A stretch of DNA of 64,000 nt from assembly GCF_963675815.1 (NCBI RefSeq), contig NZ_OY776574.1, positions 2,102,001-2,166,000 on the forward strand, written 5' to 3'. Positions 1 to 9,512 of this stretch are shown here, piece after piece (position 1 is the stretch's first letter; each line of letters starts with the position of its first letter). Origin of the DNA: an uncultured Desulfuromusa sp. GTDB lineage: Bacteria > Desulfobacterota > Desulfuromonadia > Desulfuromonadales > Geopsychrobacteraceae. Made by a program: the position numbers and the translations under genes. The notes beneath the pieces were generated by a model. It ran no database searches. It worked only from the letters and a program-made list of their open reading frames with translations, and was not told the origin of the DNA.

Positions 1-108
1 CGATAAAGAGGCGTCTCCAGGTAACGGCATATCTATTGAATAGCTAAGCCGGGTTTAGAGTTAACAATGACGTTAGACTCTGATATGTCTGCCAAGGAGG
101 CCGGATTG

Positions 109-1323
109 ATGGAATCTTCACTTTTATCATTGCAGCACGGAGGAGATGTTCTTTTTCTCCTTCTGGGTGCCATCATGGTTTTTGCCATGCATGCAGGATT
201 TGCCTTTTTAGAGGTTGGTACCGTTCGTGAAAAAAATCAGGTTAATGCTTTTGTCAAAATTATCTCTGACTGGTCTGTCTCTTGTGTTGTCTATTTTCTG
301 ATTGGCTATCCCATCTCTTACGGGATCCATTTTTTCGTCTCCGCTACCGGATTGTTAGGAGATAACCAGGGGTATGAGCTGGTTCGATTCTTCTTCCTGC
401 TTTGTTTTGCCGCCTGTATCCCTGCAATTATCTCAGGTGGAATTGCGGAGCGGGCCAAGTTCTGGCCACAAGTTATTGCCGGAGGGATCTTTGCCGGGAT
501 TTCCTACCCTATTTTCGAGTCTTTGATCTGGGGACAAAACAGTGCCGGGCTGCAGAATTTTTTTGAAAAGACTTTCGGGGCACAATTTCATGATTTTGCC
601 GGAAGTGTGGTGGTGCATTCTATTGGTGGCTGGTTAGCTTTGCCCGCGGTTCTTATCCTTGGTCCGCGAATGGGACGTTTTGTCCGGGGGAAAAGCCGGG
701 CGATTCCCATCAGCAATATCCCCTTTCTGGCATTAGGAAGTTGGATTCTTGCTGTTGGCTGGTTTGGTTTTAATGTGATGAGTGCCCAGTCCTTACAGGG
801 GATTTCAGGGTTAGTCGCGGTAAACTCTTTATTAGCCATGGTCGGTGGAGTGTTGTTTGCCTTGGTTGCCAGTCGAAATGATCCGGGATTTGTCCACAAC
901 GGTGCACTTGCTGGATTGATTGCTATTTGTGCAGGGTCTGATTTGATGCATCCGATAGGTGCTTTTTTTGTTGGCGGGATTGGTTCACTTATTTTTGTCT
1001 ACGGATTTCAATTTGAACAGGAAAAATTAAAGATTGACGATGTTCTGGGAGTGTGGCCCTTGCATGGTGTCGTTGGCTCCTGGGGTGGAATTGCAGCGGG
1101 TATTTTTGGTACCAGTGCGTTGGGAGGGCTGGGAGGAGTGTCTTTCATGACTCAGCTGGCCGGGACTCTTTTGGCGGTTATTTATGCTTTGAGTACGAGC
1201 TATGTTGTTTATACCGTTATTGATAAAATCAGTGGTTTCCGTCTGGATGAGGATCAGGAATTCGCCGGTGCGGATTTAACAGTTCATCATATTAATGCTT
1301 ATCCGGAAGAGAATCTTAAATAG
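109..1323 (+). CDS. amt: Ammonium transporter (Amt/Rh family)
   Basis: Inner-membrane ammonium channel of the Amt/MEP/Rh family, about 404 residues with roughly eleven hydrophobic segments. The signature GFAFLEVG followed by a KNQVNAF stretch is near the N-terminus. The two pore histidines expected in Amt proteins are seen in VVHSIGGW and in WPLHGVVGSWGG. The frame is open from an ATG at 67, but I choose the ATG at 109 because a strong AAGGAGG lies at 94-100 with an 8-base spacer, while the ATG at 67 has no ribosome binding site. No PII gene (glnB/glnK) is seen directly upstream, although only 66 bases are available. A terminator follows. Family assignment is secure; the start is inferred. 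Confidence 0.95.
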   Translation: MESSLLSLQHGGDVLFLLLGAIMVFAMHAGFAFLEVGTVREKNQVNAFVKIISDWSVSCVVYFLIGYPISYGIHFFVSATGLLGDNQGYELVRFFFLLCFAACIPAIISGGIAERAKFWPQVIAGGIFAGISYPIFESLIWGQNSAGLQNFFEKTFGAQFHDFAGSVVVHSIGGWLALPAVLILGPRMGRFVRGKSRAIPISNIPFLALGSWILAVGWFGFNVMSAQSLQGISGLVAVNSLLAMVGGVLFALVASRNDPGFVHNGALAGLIAICAGSDLMHPIGAFFVGGIGSLIFVYGFQFEQEKLKIDDVLGVWPLHGVVGSWGGIAAGIFGTSALGGLGGVSFMTQLAGTLLAVIYALSTSYVVYTVIDKISGFRLDEDQEFAGADLTVHHINAYPEENLK

Positions 1324-1422
1324 AATTAATTTTCTTCGGCATTTGACGCCTACTGATCCCATAGTAAAATTAATGACAGGAAACGGTTATATTACAGAAG
1401 GCGGTGGCAGCCTTCTGCTTTG

Positions 1423-1462
1423 CCTTGAAGTCCTAATCCCTCCTGGACTTCAAGGTTTTTTT
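1423..1462 (+). terminator. Rho-independent terminator after amt
   Basis: Perfect 11-bp stem CCTTGAAGTCC (1423-1433) and GGACTTCAAGG (1445-1455), followed by seven T. It lies about 100 bases downstream of the amt stop codon. Confidence 0.9.
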
Positions 1463-1533
1463 ATCTGCTGTCGGACGCAAAAAAGGGGCAGCCGGTCATT
1501 CCTGAGTCCCTTTAGAAATTTATTTTATCTCGT

Positions 1534-1986
1534 TTAAGAGATTTGACTTTTCGTTTGATTTTTCAGGATTTCTATCTTTTCTTTTTCCTTGCAAACAAGA
1601 TCGGCAATTGTGAATTTGTTGAGAATTTCGGACATTTTCAACTGGGTCAATTGCCAGACTTCGTGAGCAGCACAATACCCATCACGATGACAGAAGTCAG
1701 CATCAATAAGGCAGTGGTTTAATTTTAACTGCCCTTCTTCAGCTTGAAGGATGTCAAGCATCGTAATTTCACCGGGATCTTTGGCCAATAAAAAACCTCC
1801 ACCAACTCCCCTCTGGGAACTGACAATGCCGGCTTTGATCAAAGGTTGCAGAATTTTTGTCAAGAAGGCGGGAGTGACCTCTTGAGTGCGACAGATATCC
1901 TTCTTTAATACGATGTCATTTGTTGGCTGTTGAGCCAGATAAAGAACCGTTCTTACCGCATATTCTGTCGCTCTTGTTATAACCAC
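1534..1986 (-). CDS. Rrf2 family transcriptional regulator
   Basis: A 150-residue Rrf2-type DNA-binding protein (the IscR/NsrR/CymR superfamily). The N-terminal winged helix begins TRATEYAVRTVLYLA, and GVGGGFLLA marks the wing. A cysteine cluster (CLIDADFC then GYCAAH) matches the three-Cys Fe-S ligand region of cluster-binding Rrf2 proteins, so it may sense Fe-S status, NO or redox state. The start is GTG, with AGGAGGT immediately upstream on the minus strand. It is divergent from gluQ with about 130 bases between, where its operator would be expected. The target pathway cannot be told from the sequence. Confidence 0.88.
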   Translation of the reverse strand: MVITRATEYAVRTVLYLAQQPTNDIVLKKDICRTQEVTPAFLTKILQPLIKAGIVSSQRGVGGGFLLAKDPGEITMLDILQAEEGQLKLNHCLIDADFCHRDGYCAAHEVWQLTQLKMSEILNKFTIADLVCKEKEKIEILKNQTKSQIS

Positions 1987-2119
1987 TTTTTACCTCCTAA
2001 AGATAACCATGTAGGTGATGAATACACCGAAGCAGAATCATTGTCAATGCCCTCTTTTATTGTGGTCGCACAATCTGATGGCTTGACAGTTCATTTTCCC
2101 AGCGGCATCATCTGCCGAT

Positions 2120-3058
2120 ATGGACAATTTATTGCGAATTAATCACAGTTCACAACCTGTTGTTGGCCGTTTTGCTCCGAGCCCGACCGGTCCCTTGCAT
2201 TTTGGAACTCTTTTGGCTGCGTTAGGGAGTTATTTGCTGGCAAAAGCTTCTGGTGGGAGCTGGTTGCTTCGTATTGAGGATCTTGACCCTCCACGGGTGG
2301 TTGCTGGAGCCGCTGAAGATATCATTCGACTTATGGAGCAACTGGGTTTTGAATGGGATGGTGTTGTTCTTTACCAGAGCCAGCGTTATGAGCGATATCT
2401 GCAGGTTCTGGAGCAGTTGCGCAATCAGGGTCGGGTTTTTGATTGTTGTTGTTCGCGGCGTGAAATTCTCGCGAGCGCTCCCCATTCGGGGGAGGAGGCT
2501 CCTGTTTACCCGGGGACTTGCAGGAATGGCATCCGTAGAGACCGGGTTGAACGCTCAGTGCGATTACGTGTGAGCAATGAAAGCATTGTTTTTCAAGATG
2601 GAATTTTCGGGACGCAACAACAGAACCTGGAAGCAGAGGTCGGAGATTTTATTCTGCACCGGGCCGATGGTCTGTTTGCCTATCAGCTGGCCGTGGTTGT
2701 TGATGATATTGATACCGGAGTCACGCAGGTCGTTCGCGGGGCAGATTTGCTTTCATCAACTCCTCGTCAGATCTATCTTTATAACTGTCTCAATGCTGCT
2801 GTTCCGGAGTACTTTCATTTGCCTCTGGCGATTGGTGATAATGGGAAAAAACTGAGTAAGCGGCATGGCCAGATTGGTTCGGTTACCAGGGAGAATGGCG
2901 TGACCATGCTTTGGCGGGCGCTGGAATTTTTAGGACAGTCTCCCCCGAACGGATTACTTTGTCTGTCTGCCGGAGAATTACTGCGCTGGGGGGTGGAAAA
3001 TTTTCATCCTGATCTGATCCCCAAGAGAAATAGTAGGATAAGTTTTTCTGAGAGCTAA
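2120..3058 (+). CDS. gluQ: Glutamyl-Q tRNA(Asp) synthetase
   Basis: A truncated glutamyl-tRNA synthetase paralogue (312 residues, no anticodon-binding domain) that attaches glutamate to queuosine in tRNA(Asp). The class I signature appears as GRFAPSPTGPLHFGT near residue 20 and the KLSKR motif near residue 245. The cysteines in FDCCCSRRE and YPGTCRNG fit the zinc site of the family. It starts 133 bases from the divergent Rrf2 gene. The upstream ribosome binding site is weak, so the start is less certain than the identity. Confidence 0.92.
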   Translation: MDNLLRINHSSQPVVGRFAPSPTGPLHFGTLLAALGSYLLAKASGGSWLLRIEDLDPPRVVAGAAEDIIRLMEQLGFEWDGVVLYQSQRYERYLQVLEQLRNQGRVFDCCCSRREILASAPHSGEEAPVYPGTCRNGIRRDRVERSVRLRVSNESIVFQDGIFGTQQQNLEAEVGDFILHRADGLFAYQLAVVVDDIDTGVTQVVRGADLLSSTPRQIYLYNCLNAAVPEYFHLPLAIGDNGKKLSKRHGQIGSVTRENGVTMLWRALEFLGQSPPNGLLCLSAGELLRWGVENFHPDLIPKRNSRISFSES

Positions 3059-3143
3059 GCTTTCATCCCGTGTGTTCTTCTGCTACCCTTATTTGGCGAA
3101 GGGCGTAAGACCATCTAATTGAAAAGAATTCAGGAGGTTTGAG

Positions 3144-3920
3144 ATGAAAAGAATATTGTTCGCCGGTTTGTTGATTATCTTTCTTGCGGGATGTGGTAGC
3201 GGTACGTTTCAGGTGCCAAAACAGGAATACCAGACTCGCGTTCAGGTTTTAGGGGTTTTGCCCTTGCTGGTTGACACGAATAGTACTTTGAATTATCCGC
3301 AAAGGGATAATCTGTTTGAAATCCTGGCACGTTCGGCGAATGGAAAACATGAATATCTTGTCGAAGCTCTGAAGGAGAAAAAGGGATATTTTGATGTGCG
3401 TTCCCTTGCGGTCAGTCCTGAGTTGACAGCTCTCTCTCTTTTGAGTGCAGGGAGCTCTCATGATGAATTCGGGTGGCCGCTGGGTTACGCATTTGATGCG
3501 GCAACTGTTGCTGAAATTGCACGACAGAATGTTCTTGACGCTGTCCTTGTCGTGGTTTTCTCTGGTGAGCAGATTGAAGAAACAAGGCGTTCCCGGACCA
3601 AGTTGGAAACATTAACGACCCAGTTCAGTGATGTCAGAGCAACTGCAGCCGTGATTGATCGCAATGGCCAGGTTCTCTGGGAGCTGGTGGGACCGGAGAG
3701 TTTTCAGGCTCTGCTGCTTCAGTATGCAGACTTTGACGAAGCGTATTATAATAAAACCGACCTTGTACGCGTTAAAAATATCACTCTGTCCGGAGTGGAA
3801 AGAGTTCTGGATGAAACCCCGGATAAGGATGGGGTGACCCCTTTGCCACGCATGTATAAAAACTTATTTGCGGAAATTGCTTCAGGAATCAGCCCCAATT
3901 TATTTGATTCTTTGCGTTAA
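3144..3920 (+). CDS. Predicted lipoprotein of unknown function
   Basis: A 258-residue protein with a lipoprotein signal peptide and lipobox LAGC at residues 14-17, so it is expected to be membrane-anchored in the cell envelope. AGGAGG precedes the ATG. The rest is soluble, mixed alpha/beta in appearance, with a conserved-looking core around DAVLVVVFSGEQ and a later VIDRNGQVLWEL segment. The VLxVxxxG...DRNGxVLWE pattern resembles envelope lipoproteins that assemble in multimers, but I cannot name a family. It stands alone between gluQ and rho. Confidence 0.8.
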   Translation: MKRILFAGLLIIFLAGCGSGTFQVPKQEYQTRVQVLGVLPLLVDTNSTLNYPQRDNLFEILARSANGKHEYLVEALKEKKGYFDVRSLAVSPELTALSLLSAGSSHDEFGWPLGYAFDAATVAEIARQNVLDAVLVVVFSGEQIEETRRSRTKLETLTTQFSDVRATAAVIDRNGQVLWELVGPESFQALLLQYADFDEAYYNKTDLVRVKNITLSGVERVLDETPDKDGVTPLPRMYKNLFAEIASGISPNLFDSLR

Positions 3921-4307
3921 AATTGTTCGACTATTTAAAATAATTTATGCTTCAAGGTTGACATGAGAGGATAAAGCGGGTAAAAGCGACTTTAGTGAAA
4001 ATATAAAAGCGCCTACCCGCTCTATTTCCTGCTGATGACAGGTTGAAAAATATAATTCCTCAAAATAAATTCTGATAAAAACCATTCATATATAAAGTTG
4101 CTACCGGAAAAAGAGTTTTAAGTTAACGAAAATATTATGCCTGCCCCAAATTCAACCGGTATCTAGATGGGTACGATACATATTTCCGTATGGGAATCCA
4201 GTTATTTTGATCATTGTTAATTTAAATTGTTGCGTCCATTTCTATACCTGCAGAGGTCAGGACAACTTTCTGCATATGCCCTGGGATAAAGGGCTGGAGA
4301 ACCTTCT
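3921..4307 (+). promoter_or_regulatory. Long leader region upstream of rho
   Basis: A 387-base, AT-rich stretch with no plausible gene. A small hairpin GCCCT/AGGGC (about 4278-4294) lies just before the GGAG ribosome binding site of rho. A long untranslated leader is in keeping with the autoregulation of rho known in other bacteria, but no specific element could be identified. Confidence 0.35.
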
Positions 4308-5555
4308 ATGAACCTGAAAGACTTGAAAAAGACAAAAATAGCTGAGCTGATTGCCCTGGGTAAAGAGCTCAAACTGGATGAGATTGGTGGTATGCGTCGG
4401 CAGGATCTGATCTATTCAATCCTGAAGGCGACCGCTGCTCAGAAAAAAGCTATTTTTGGTGAAGGAGTACTGGAGATTCTGCCCGATGGCTTTGGTTTCC
4501 TGCGAGCGCCGGATGCCAACTACTTGCCGGGGCCGGATGATATTTATATCTCCCCCTCCCAGATCAGACGCTTTGCTTTACGTACCGGTGACACTGTTGC
4601 CGGACAGATCAGACCGCCAAAAGAAGGGGAGCGTTATTTTGCTCTGCTCAAGGTGGCAGAGGTTAACTTTGAAGATCCGGCAAAAATGCGGGACAAAACC
4701 TTTTTTGACAATTTAACTCCATTATTTCCGGATGAGCGGCTGGTTCTGGAAACGACCTCTGAAAATCAGGCGACCCGGGTGATTGATCTGGCAGCTCCGA
4801 TCGGCAAAGGGCAGAGAGGGATTATTGTTGCACCACCTCGGACGGGTAAAACCGTTCTGCTTCAGAATATCGCCAATGCGATTTCAGTGAACCATCCGGA
4901 AGTCTACCTGATTGTTCTTTTGATTGATGAGCGCCCCGAAGAAGTGACCGATATGCTCCGTAACGTCAATGGTGAAGTCATTTCGTCAACCTTTGACGAA
5001 CCGGCTAATCGTCACGTCCAGGTTGCTGAAATGGTTATTGAGAAGGCGCGTCGTCTGGTGGAGCATAAGCGCGATGTTGTGATTTTACTTGATTCTCTGA
5101 CCCGCCTTGCTCGTGCTTACAATACAATTGTGCCTTCTAGTGGCAAGATTCTTTCCGGTGGTGTTGATGCCCATGCGTTACATAAGCCTAAGCGTTTCTT
5201 TGGAGCGGCCCGAAATATTGAAGAAGGGGGGAGTTTGACGATTATCGCAACCGCCCTGATCGATACAGGCAGCAAGATGGATGAGGTTATTTTTGAGGAA
5301 TTCAAGGGGACCGGTAACATGGAGCTCCACCTTGATCGACGTTTGGCTGATAAAAGAACTTATCCTGCGATGGATATCAATCGTTCCGGAACCCGGAAAG
5401 AAGATTTGTTGCTGGACGCTGCTCAGTTGCAACGTATATGGCTGTTGCGCCGGGTTCTGTCATCAATGAATACGGTTGACAGTATGGAATTTCTGCTGGA
5501 AAAGATGGCGGAAACAAAGACAAACGAGGAATTTTTGGATTCGATGAACCAATAA
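4308..5555 (+). CDS. rho: Transcription termination factor Rho
   Basis: A 415-residue hexameric RNA helicase that terminates transcription. In order: N-terminal Rho_N helical domain (MNLKDLKKTKIAELIALG), the cold-shock-like RNA-binding domain with DGFGFLRAP near residue 65, and the RecA-type ATPase with Walker A (PPRTGKT) near residue 178. The secondary-channel R-loop region is RLADKRTYPAMDINRSGTR. The length is typical of the family and there is no insertion. GGAG sits upstream of the ATG. It is followed by a short terminator hairpin and then rpmE, the order usual in Desulfuromonadales. Confidence 0.98.
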   Translation: MNLKDLKKTKIAELIALGKELKLDEIGGMRRQDLIYSILKATAAQKKAIFGEGVLEILPDGFGFLRAPDANYLPGPDDIYISPSQIRRFALRTGDTVAGQIRPPKEGERYFALLKVAEVNFEDPAKMRDKTFFDNLTPLFPDERLVLETTSENQATRVIDLAAPIGKGQRGIIVAPPRTGKTVLLQNIANAISVNHPEVYLIVLLIDERPEEVTDMLRNVNGEVISSTFDEPANRHVQVAEMVIEKARRLVEHKRDVVILLDSLTRLARAYNTIVPSSGKILSGGVDAHALHKPKRFFGAARNIEEGGSLTIIATALIDTGSKMDEVIFEEFKGTGNMELHLDRRLADKRTYPAMDINRSGTRKEDLLLDAAQLQRIWLLRRVLSSMNTVDSMEFLLEKMAETKTNEEFLDSMNQ

Positions 5556-5644
5556 ATGGCGTCGCAAGAATGACGATCTGCTATGTGGTAGCATTTTTCA
5601 AGATCTTGACATCCGTGTGTATGTCTTCGTCCTTGAAAAACACC

Positions 5645-5668
5645 GCGCCTTGCAGGGCGCAATTTTTG
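5645..5668 (+). terminator. Terminator-like hairpin after rho
   Basis: Short GC stem GCGCC (5645-5649) and GGCGC (5656-5660) followed by an A/T-rich tail with five T. It lies between rho and rpmE. The stem is only 5 bp, so strength is uncertain. Confidence 0.6.
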
Positions 5669-5812
5669 CTTGGCTACTGTATTTTCAGAAAAGCACGGTT
5701 TTAACTGGATGATTTTGCTTGCCCAAAACAGGTGAAAGTGCTATTTAATCAGTTTGTTTGAAATTAATATATAGGTCTGTACATAAGCCAGACCGCTAAG
5801 GAGATAATGAAA

Positions 5813-6016
5813 ATGAAAGAAGGTATCCATCCTAAGTATGAAGCCTGTTCCGTCCGCTGTGATTGCGGGAACACTTTTGAAACCAGTTCAACTCTTGGTA
5901 AAGAGATTCACACGGAAATCTGTTCTGCGTGCCATCCGTTCTACACGGGTAAACAGAAGCTGATTGATACCGCTGGTCGGATCGAGCGCTTCCGTAAAAA
6001 GTACGCCCAGAAATAA
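5813..6016 (+). CDS. rpmE: 50S ribosomal protein L31 (zinc-binding form)
   Basis: Small ribosomal protein of the large subunit, about 67 residues, beginning MKEGIHPKY as in the family. It is the C+ (zinc) form: a CDC pair near residue 16 and CSACHPF further on supply the four cysteines. The frame also has an ATG at 5807, but TAAGGAG at 5797-5803 is too close to it; the ATG at 5813 gives a normal 9-base spacer and the usual N-terminus. A strong terminator follows directly. Confidence 0.95.
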   Translation: MKEGIHPKYEACSVRCDCGNTFETSSTLGKEIHTEICSACHPFYTGKQKLIDTAGRIERFRKKYAQK

Positions 6017-6032
6017 TCGGGTAGAATTCAAT

Positions 6033-6061
6033 AAAGCGGCCCGATGGGGCCGCTTTTTTTT
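6033..6061 (+). terminator. Rho-independent terminator after rpmE
   Basis: Stem AAAGCGGCCC (6033-6042) and GGGCCGCTTT (6047-6056) with a run of T, ending just before prfA. Confidence 0.92.
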
Positions 6062-6084
6062 TGCTCAATATACGAAAGATCCCT

Positions 6085-7152
6085 ATGTTTGCAAATTTGG
6101 AAGATGTTGTCGATCGTTTCCGGGAAGTTGAAGGACTCCTTTCGGATCCCGCTGTTATCTCTGACCAGAAGCGTTATCGTGAGCTTGCAAAAGAACATGC
6201 TGATTTATCTGAAGTTGTCAGCGTTTACGGGCAATATCGGCAGGTCTGTAGCGATATTGAAGGGAATCGGGAGTTGTTGCAGGACAATGACCCTGAAATG
6301 AAAGAGCTTGCCAAGGCCGAGCTTCCCGAGTTGGAAAAGCAGCAAGCTGAGTTGGAAGAGCAATTGCGGCTGTTGTTGATTCCTAAAGATCCGAACGACG
6401 AAAAAAATATTATCCTGGAAATTCGTGCTGGAACCGGTGGTGATGAGGCGGCACTGTTTGCTGCTGACCTGTTTCGTATGTACACCCGTTATGCAGACCG
6501 CAACCGCTGGAAAGTTGAAATGATGAATACCTCGGAAACTGACGGAGGTGGTTTCAAAGAGGTTGTTGCCCTGATCAGTGGTGAGCGGGTTTACTCAAGG
6601 TTGAAGTTTGAGAGTGGGACGCATCGAGTCCAACGGGTTCCGGATACCGAAACCCAGGGGCGCATTCATACCTCTGCCTGTACTGTTGCTGTTCTTCCTG
6701 AAGTTGAGGATGTCGACATAGAGATCAACCCCGCCGATCTGCGAATTGATCTCTATCGTGCGTCCGGAGCCGGTGGTCAGCATGTTAATAAAACCGAATC
6801 GGCAGTGCGGCTGACCCATATCCCGACGGGCGTTGTGGTGTCTTGTCAGGACGGAAAATCACAGCATAAGAATAAAGCACAAGCCCTTAAAGTTCTTAAG
6901 TCCCGGATTTTTGACCAAATGCAGGCTGAGCAGCAAGCCGAAATGGCAGCTGATCGGAAAACTCAGGTTGGAAGCGGTGATCGCAGTGAGCGTATCCGTA
7001 CCTATAACTATCCTCAAGGACGCTGTACGGATCACCGTATTGGATTGACACTCTATAAACTTGACGCAATCATGCAAGGGGACGTTGATGAAATTATCGA
7101 TGCTTTGATTACTGATCAGCAAGCATCTCAGATGAGTCAACAAGAGGGCTGA
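6085..7152 (+). CDS. prfA: Peptide chain release factor 1
   Basis: Class I release factor recognising UAA and UAG, about 355 residues. The catalytic GGQ appears in SGAGGQHVN near residue 229, the target of PrmC methylation. The codon-recognition PxT region is RVPDTETQGRIHTSA. The frame is open from a TTG at 6061, but the ATG at 6085 gives the normal N-terminus (MFANLEDV) and avoids overlap with the terminator tail. The partner methylase prmC follows 113 bases later. Confidence 0.97.
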   Translation: MFANLEDVVDRFREVEGLLSDPAVISDQKRYRELAKEHADLSEVVSVYGQYRQVCSDIEGNRELLQDNDPEMKELAKAELPELEKQQAELEEQLRLLLIPKDPNDEKNIILEIRAGTGGDEAALFAADLFRMYTRYADRNRWKVEMMNTSETDGGGFKEVVALISGERVYSRLKFESGTHRVQRVPDTETQGRIHTSACTVAVLPEVEDVDIEINPADLRIDLYRASGAGGQHVNKTESAVRLTHIPTGVVVSCQDGKSQHKNKAQALKVLKSRIFDQMQAEQQAEMAADRKTQVGSGDRSERIRTYNYPQGRCTDHRIGLTLYKLDAIMQGDVDEIIDALITDQQASQMSQQEG

Positions 7153-7265
7153 TGTTTCGTGCTGTTTGCTTATCCGTCAAATTCATTTTTTGCCGTGGCT
7201 GATGTGATGTTGATTCAGCATCGTGTTGGCTATGCTCGTATGACTGTGCTCTGGCGGCATTAAAT

Positions 7266-8153
7266 ATGATGCGAAATTCCTTAAAACATAAGCCGGAGCA
7301 AAGGGGAAGCGAAACCTGGAGTCTGCTTCGGCTTCTCCGTTGGATGACAGACTATTTCAGCGAAAAAGGGATCGATAATCCACGTCTGGATGCAGAGCTG
7401 TTGTTGGCACGTACGCTGAAACTTGATCGGGTTGGCCTGTATCTCAACTATGATCGTCCTTTGCTTGCGGCAGAACTGGATCTGATCCGGCCATTGGTGA
7501 AGCGGCGTGGACAGCGGGAACCGCTACAATATCTGCTTGGATCGACAGAGTTCTGGTCCCTCGAATTTGTTGTCAGTCCAGCGGTTCTGATTCCCCGGGC
7601 CGATACTGAAATTCTGGTGGAAGAGGCTCTCAGCCGTGCCGGAGCAGAAGGTCAATTACTGGATGTCGGAACAGGAAGCGGTGCGATTGCGATCAGCCTG
7701 GCAACGGAGCTTTCTGCCTGGCAGATGACCGGCCTGGATATCTGCCCGCAGGCTTTGGATATTGCGCAGAAAAATGTGGAGAAGCATCAGCTGGATAAAA
7801 GGGTTCAACTGCTCCAGGGAGATCTTGCCGAGCTTCCCCGGCAGCACTATGATCTGATCGTTTCCAACCCCCCCTATATCTCTTCTCAGGAGTGGGATAG
7901 CTTGATGCCGGAAGTTCGGTGTTTTGAGCCGCGGTTGGCTTTGTTGGCAGAGCAAGACGGTTTGGATTGTTATCAGAAGCTGGTGAATCAGGCGCGGAGC
8001 CGATTGGTGTCCAAGGGATGGCTTCTGGTCGAAATTGGCTATCAGCAGTCTGCAGCAGTCAGAAGCCTCTTTGCCGCTGCAGGATTTAAGGACATCTTTG
8101 TCCGCGAAGATTATTCCGGTCAACCACGTGTTGTTGGTGGCTGTTTACACTGA
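7266..8153 (+). CDS. prmC: Release factor glutamine methyltransferase
   Basis: SAM-dependent methylase that modifies the GGQ glutamine of release factors. It is 295 residues with an N-terminal helical PrmC domain, the SAM-binding motif LLDVGTGSGAIAI and the catalytic SNPPY near residue 200. Adjacent to prfA, its substrate gene. Two consecutive ATG codons at 7266 and 7269 make the exact start ambiguous by one residue. It is followed 15 bases later by murA. Confidence 0.95.
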   Translation: MMRNSLKHKPEQRGSETWSLLRLLRWMTDYFSEKGIDNPRLDAELLLARTLKLDRVGLYLNYDRPLLAAELDLIRPLVKRRGQREPLQYLLGSTEFWSLEFVVSPAVLIPRADTEILVEEALSRAGAEGQLLDVGTGSGAIAISLATELSAWQMTGLDICPQALDIAQKNVEKHQLDKRVQLLQGDLAELPRQHYDLIVSNPPYISSQEWDSLMPEVRCFEPRLALLAEQDGLDCYQKLVNQARSRLVSKGWLLVEIGYQQSAAVRSLFAAAGFKDIFVREDYSGQPRVVGGCLH

Positions 8154-8168
8154 GAAAGCAGGTTTTTT

Positions 8169-9422
8169 TTGGAAAAAATAGTGATCAAAGGCGGCATTCC
8201 CCTGAGTGGGGAAGTTCAGGTGAGTGGAGCTAAAAATTCGGCACTTCCTTTACTGTTTGCAACTTTGCTGGCTGACGGTATCAGTGAAGTCGGTAACGTT
8301 CCCAATCTGCGGGATATCAATACTGCAAGCAAATTACTCAGGGAACTCGGAGCCGAAGTTTCAATGCGGGACAATTGCTGCTTTGTCAATACCGGCAAGG
8401 TCCAGAGTATTGAAGCTTCTTATGACCTGGTTAAAACCATGCGTGCTTCGGTCTTGGTCCTTGGCCCCTTATTGGCGCGTTTCGGGCAGGCTCGGGTCAG
8501 TCTTCCCGGGGGTTGCGCTATTGGTGCACGGCCGATCAACCTGCATTTAAAAGGGTTGGAAGCACTTGGGGCCAAGATTGAACTGGATCACGGTTATGTT
8601 GAGGCACGTGCTGATAAACTGCGTGGTGCAAAAATTTCATTCGATATGCCGACTGTGGGTGGAACTGAAAATCTGCTGATGGCTGCGGCGCTGGCTGAAG
8701 GTGAAACCGTTCTTGAAAATGCTGCGCGTGAACCGGAAATTGTTCAGCTGGCAGCAGCTCTGAATGGCATGGGAGCGCAAATAGAGGGTGCCGGAACAGC
8801 AATTATTCATATCCAGGGCGTCAGGCAGCTAGAGCCGCTTCACTGTCAGGTGATTCCTGATCGGATAGAGGCCGGCACGTTTATGATTGCTGCGGCAATC
8901 ACAGGAGGAAATGTTCTGGTTCGTGGTGCCGTGAGAGCGGATCAGGAAGCATTGATCAGCAAGTTGATTGAAGCAGGGGTGCAGATCCTTCCGGAAGCCG
9001 ATGGATTAAGAGTGATCGGTCCTCCAAAATTGTCTTCAGTTGATATCCGTACCAGCGTGTTTCCTGGATTCCCAACTGATATGCAAGCTCAGTTCATGGC
9101 ATTGATGATCAAGGCGGCCGGATCGAGTCGAATTTCTGAGACGGTCTTTGAAAACCGTTTTATGCATGTCTGTGAATTGCAACGGATGGGGGCGGATATC
9201 CAGATTGAAGGGCACAGTGCAATTATTCGCGGGATTGATCAAATGACCGGTGCGCCGGTGATGGCGACAGATCTTCGCGCCAGTGCTTCTTTGATTCTGG
9301 CGGGTCTTGCTGCTGATAATACGACGGAGGTTTCCAGAATCTATCATCTTGACCGTGGTTATGAGAAGATTGAGGAGAAACTGGCGGCACTTGGTGCCAG
9401 GATCAGGCGGGAACAGGAATAA
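8169..9422 (+). CDS. murA: UDP-N-acetylglucosamine 1-carboxyvinyltransferase
   Basis: First committed enzyme of peptidoglycan synthesis, adding enolpyruvate from PEP to UDP-GlcNAc in the cytoplasm. 417 residues, full length. The fosfomycin-sensitive catalytic cysteine is visible in PGGCAIGARP near residue 116, with SGAKNSALPL near the N-terminus binding substrate. The start is TTG at 8169: it gives MEKIVIKGG, the usual MurA N-terminus. Presumably cotranscribed with prmC and possibly with the his genes. Confidence 0.96.
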   Translation: MEKIVIKGGIPLSGEVQVSGAKNSALPLLFATLLADGISEVGNVPNLRDINTASKLLRELGAEVSMRDNCCFVNTGKVQSIEASYDLVKTMRASVLVLGPLLARFGQARVSLPGGCAIGARPINLHLKGLEALGAKIELDHGYVEARADKLRGAKISFDMPTVGGTENLLMAAALAEGETVLENAAREPEIVQLAAALNGMGAQIEGAGTAIIHIQGVRQLEPLHCQVIPDRIEAGTFMIAAAITGGNVLVRGAVRADQEALISKLIEAGVQILPEADGLRVIGPPKLSSVDIRTSVFPGFPTDMQAQFMALMIKAAGSSRISETVFENRFMHVCELQRMGADIQIEGHSAIIRGIDQMTGAPVMATDLRASASLILAGLAADNTTEVSRIYHLDRGYEKIEEKLAALGARIRREQE

Positions 9423-9512
9423 TCCTGGCGTTGTTGTAAATGGGTTACGTTTTCCGGACGAAATTCCGTTGTGCCCTCTTATAGTTATTTGCTGAATAAA
9501 AAGGTCTGAATA

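Noticed and set aside
1295..1537. 80-residue ORF overlapping the end of amt
   Set aside because: It covers the amt terminator hairpin and has no protein-like composition or ribosome binding site.
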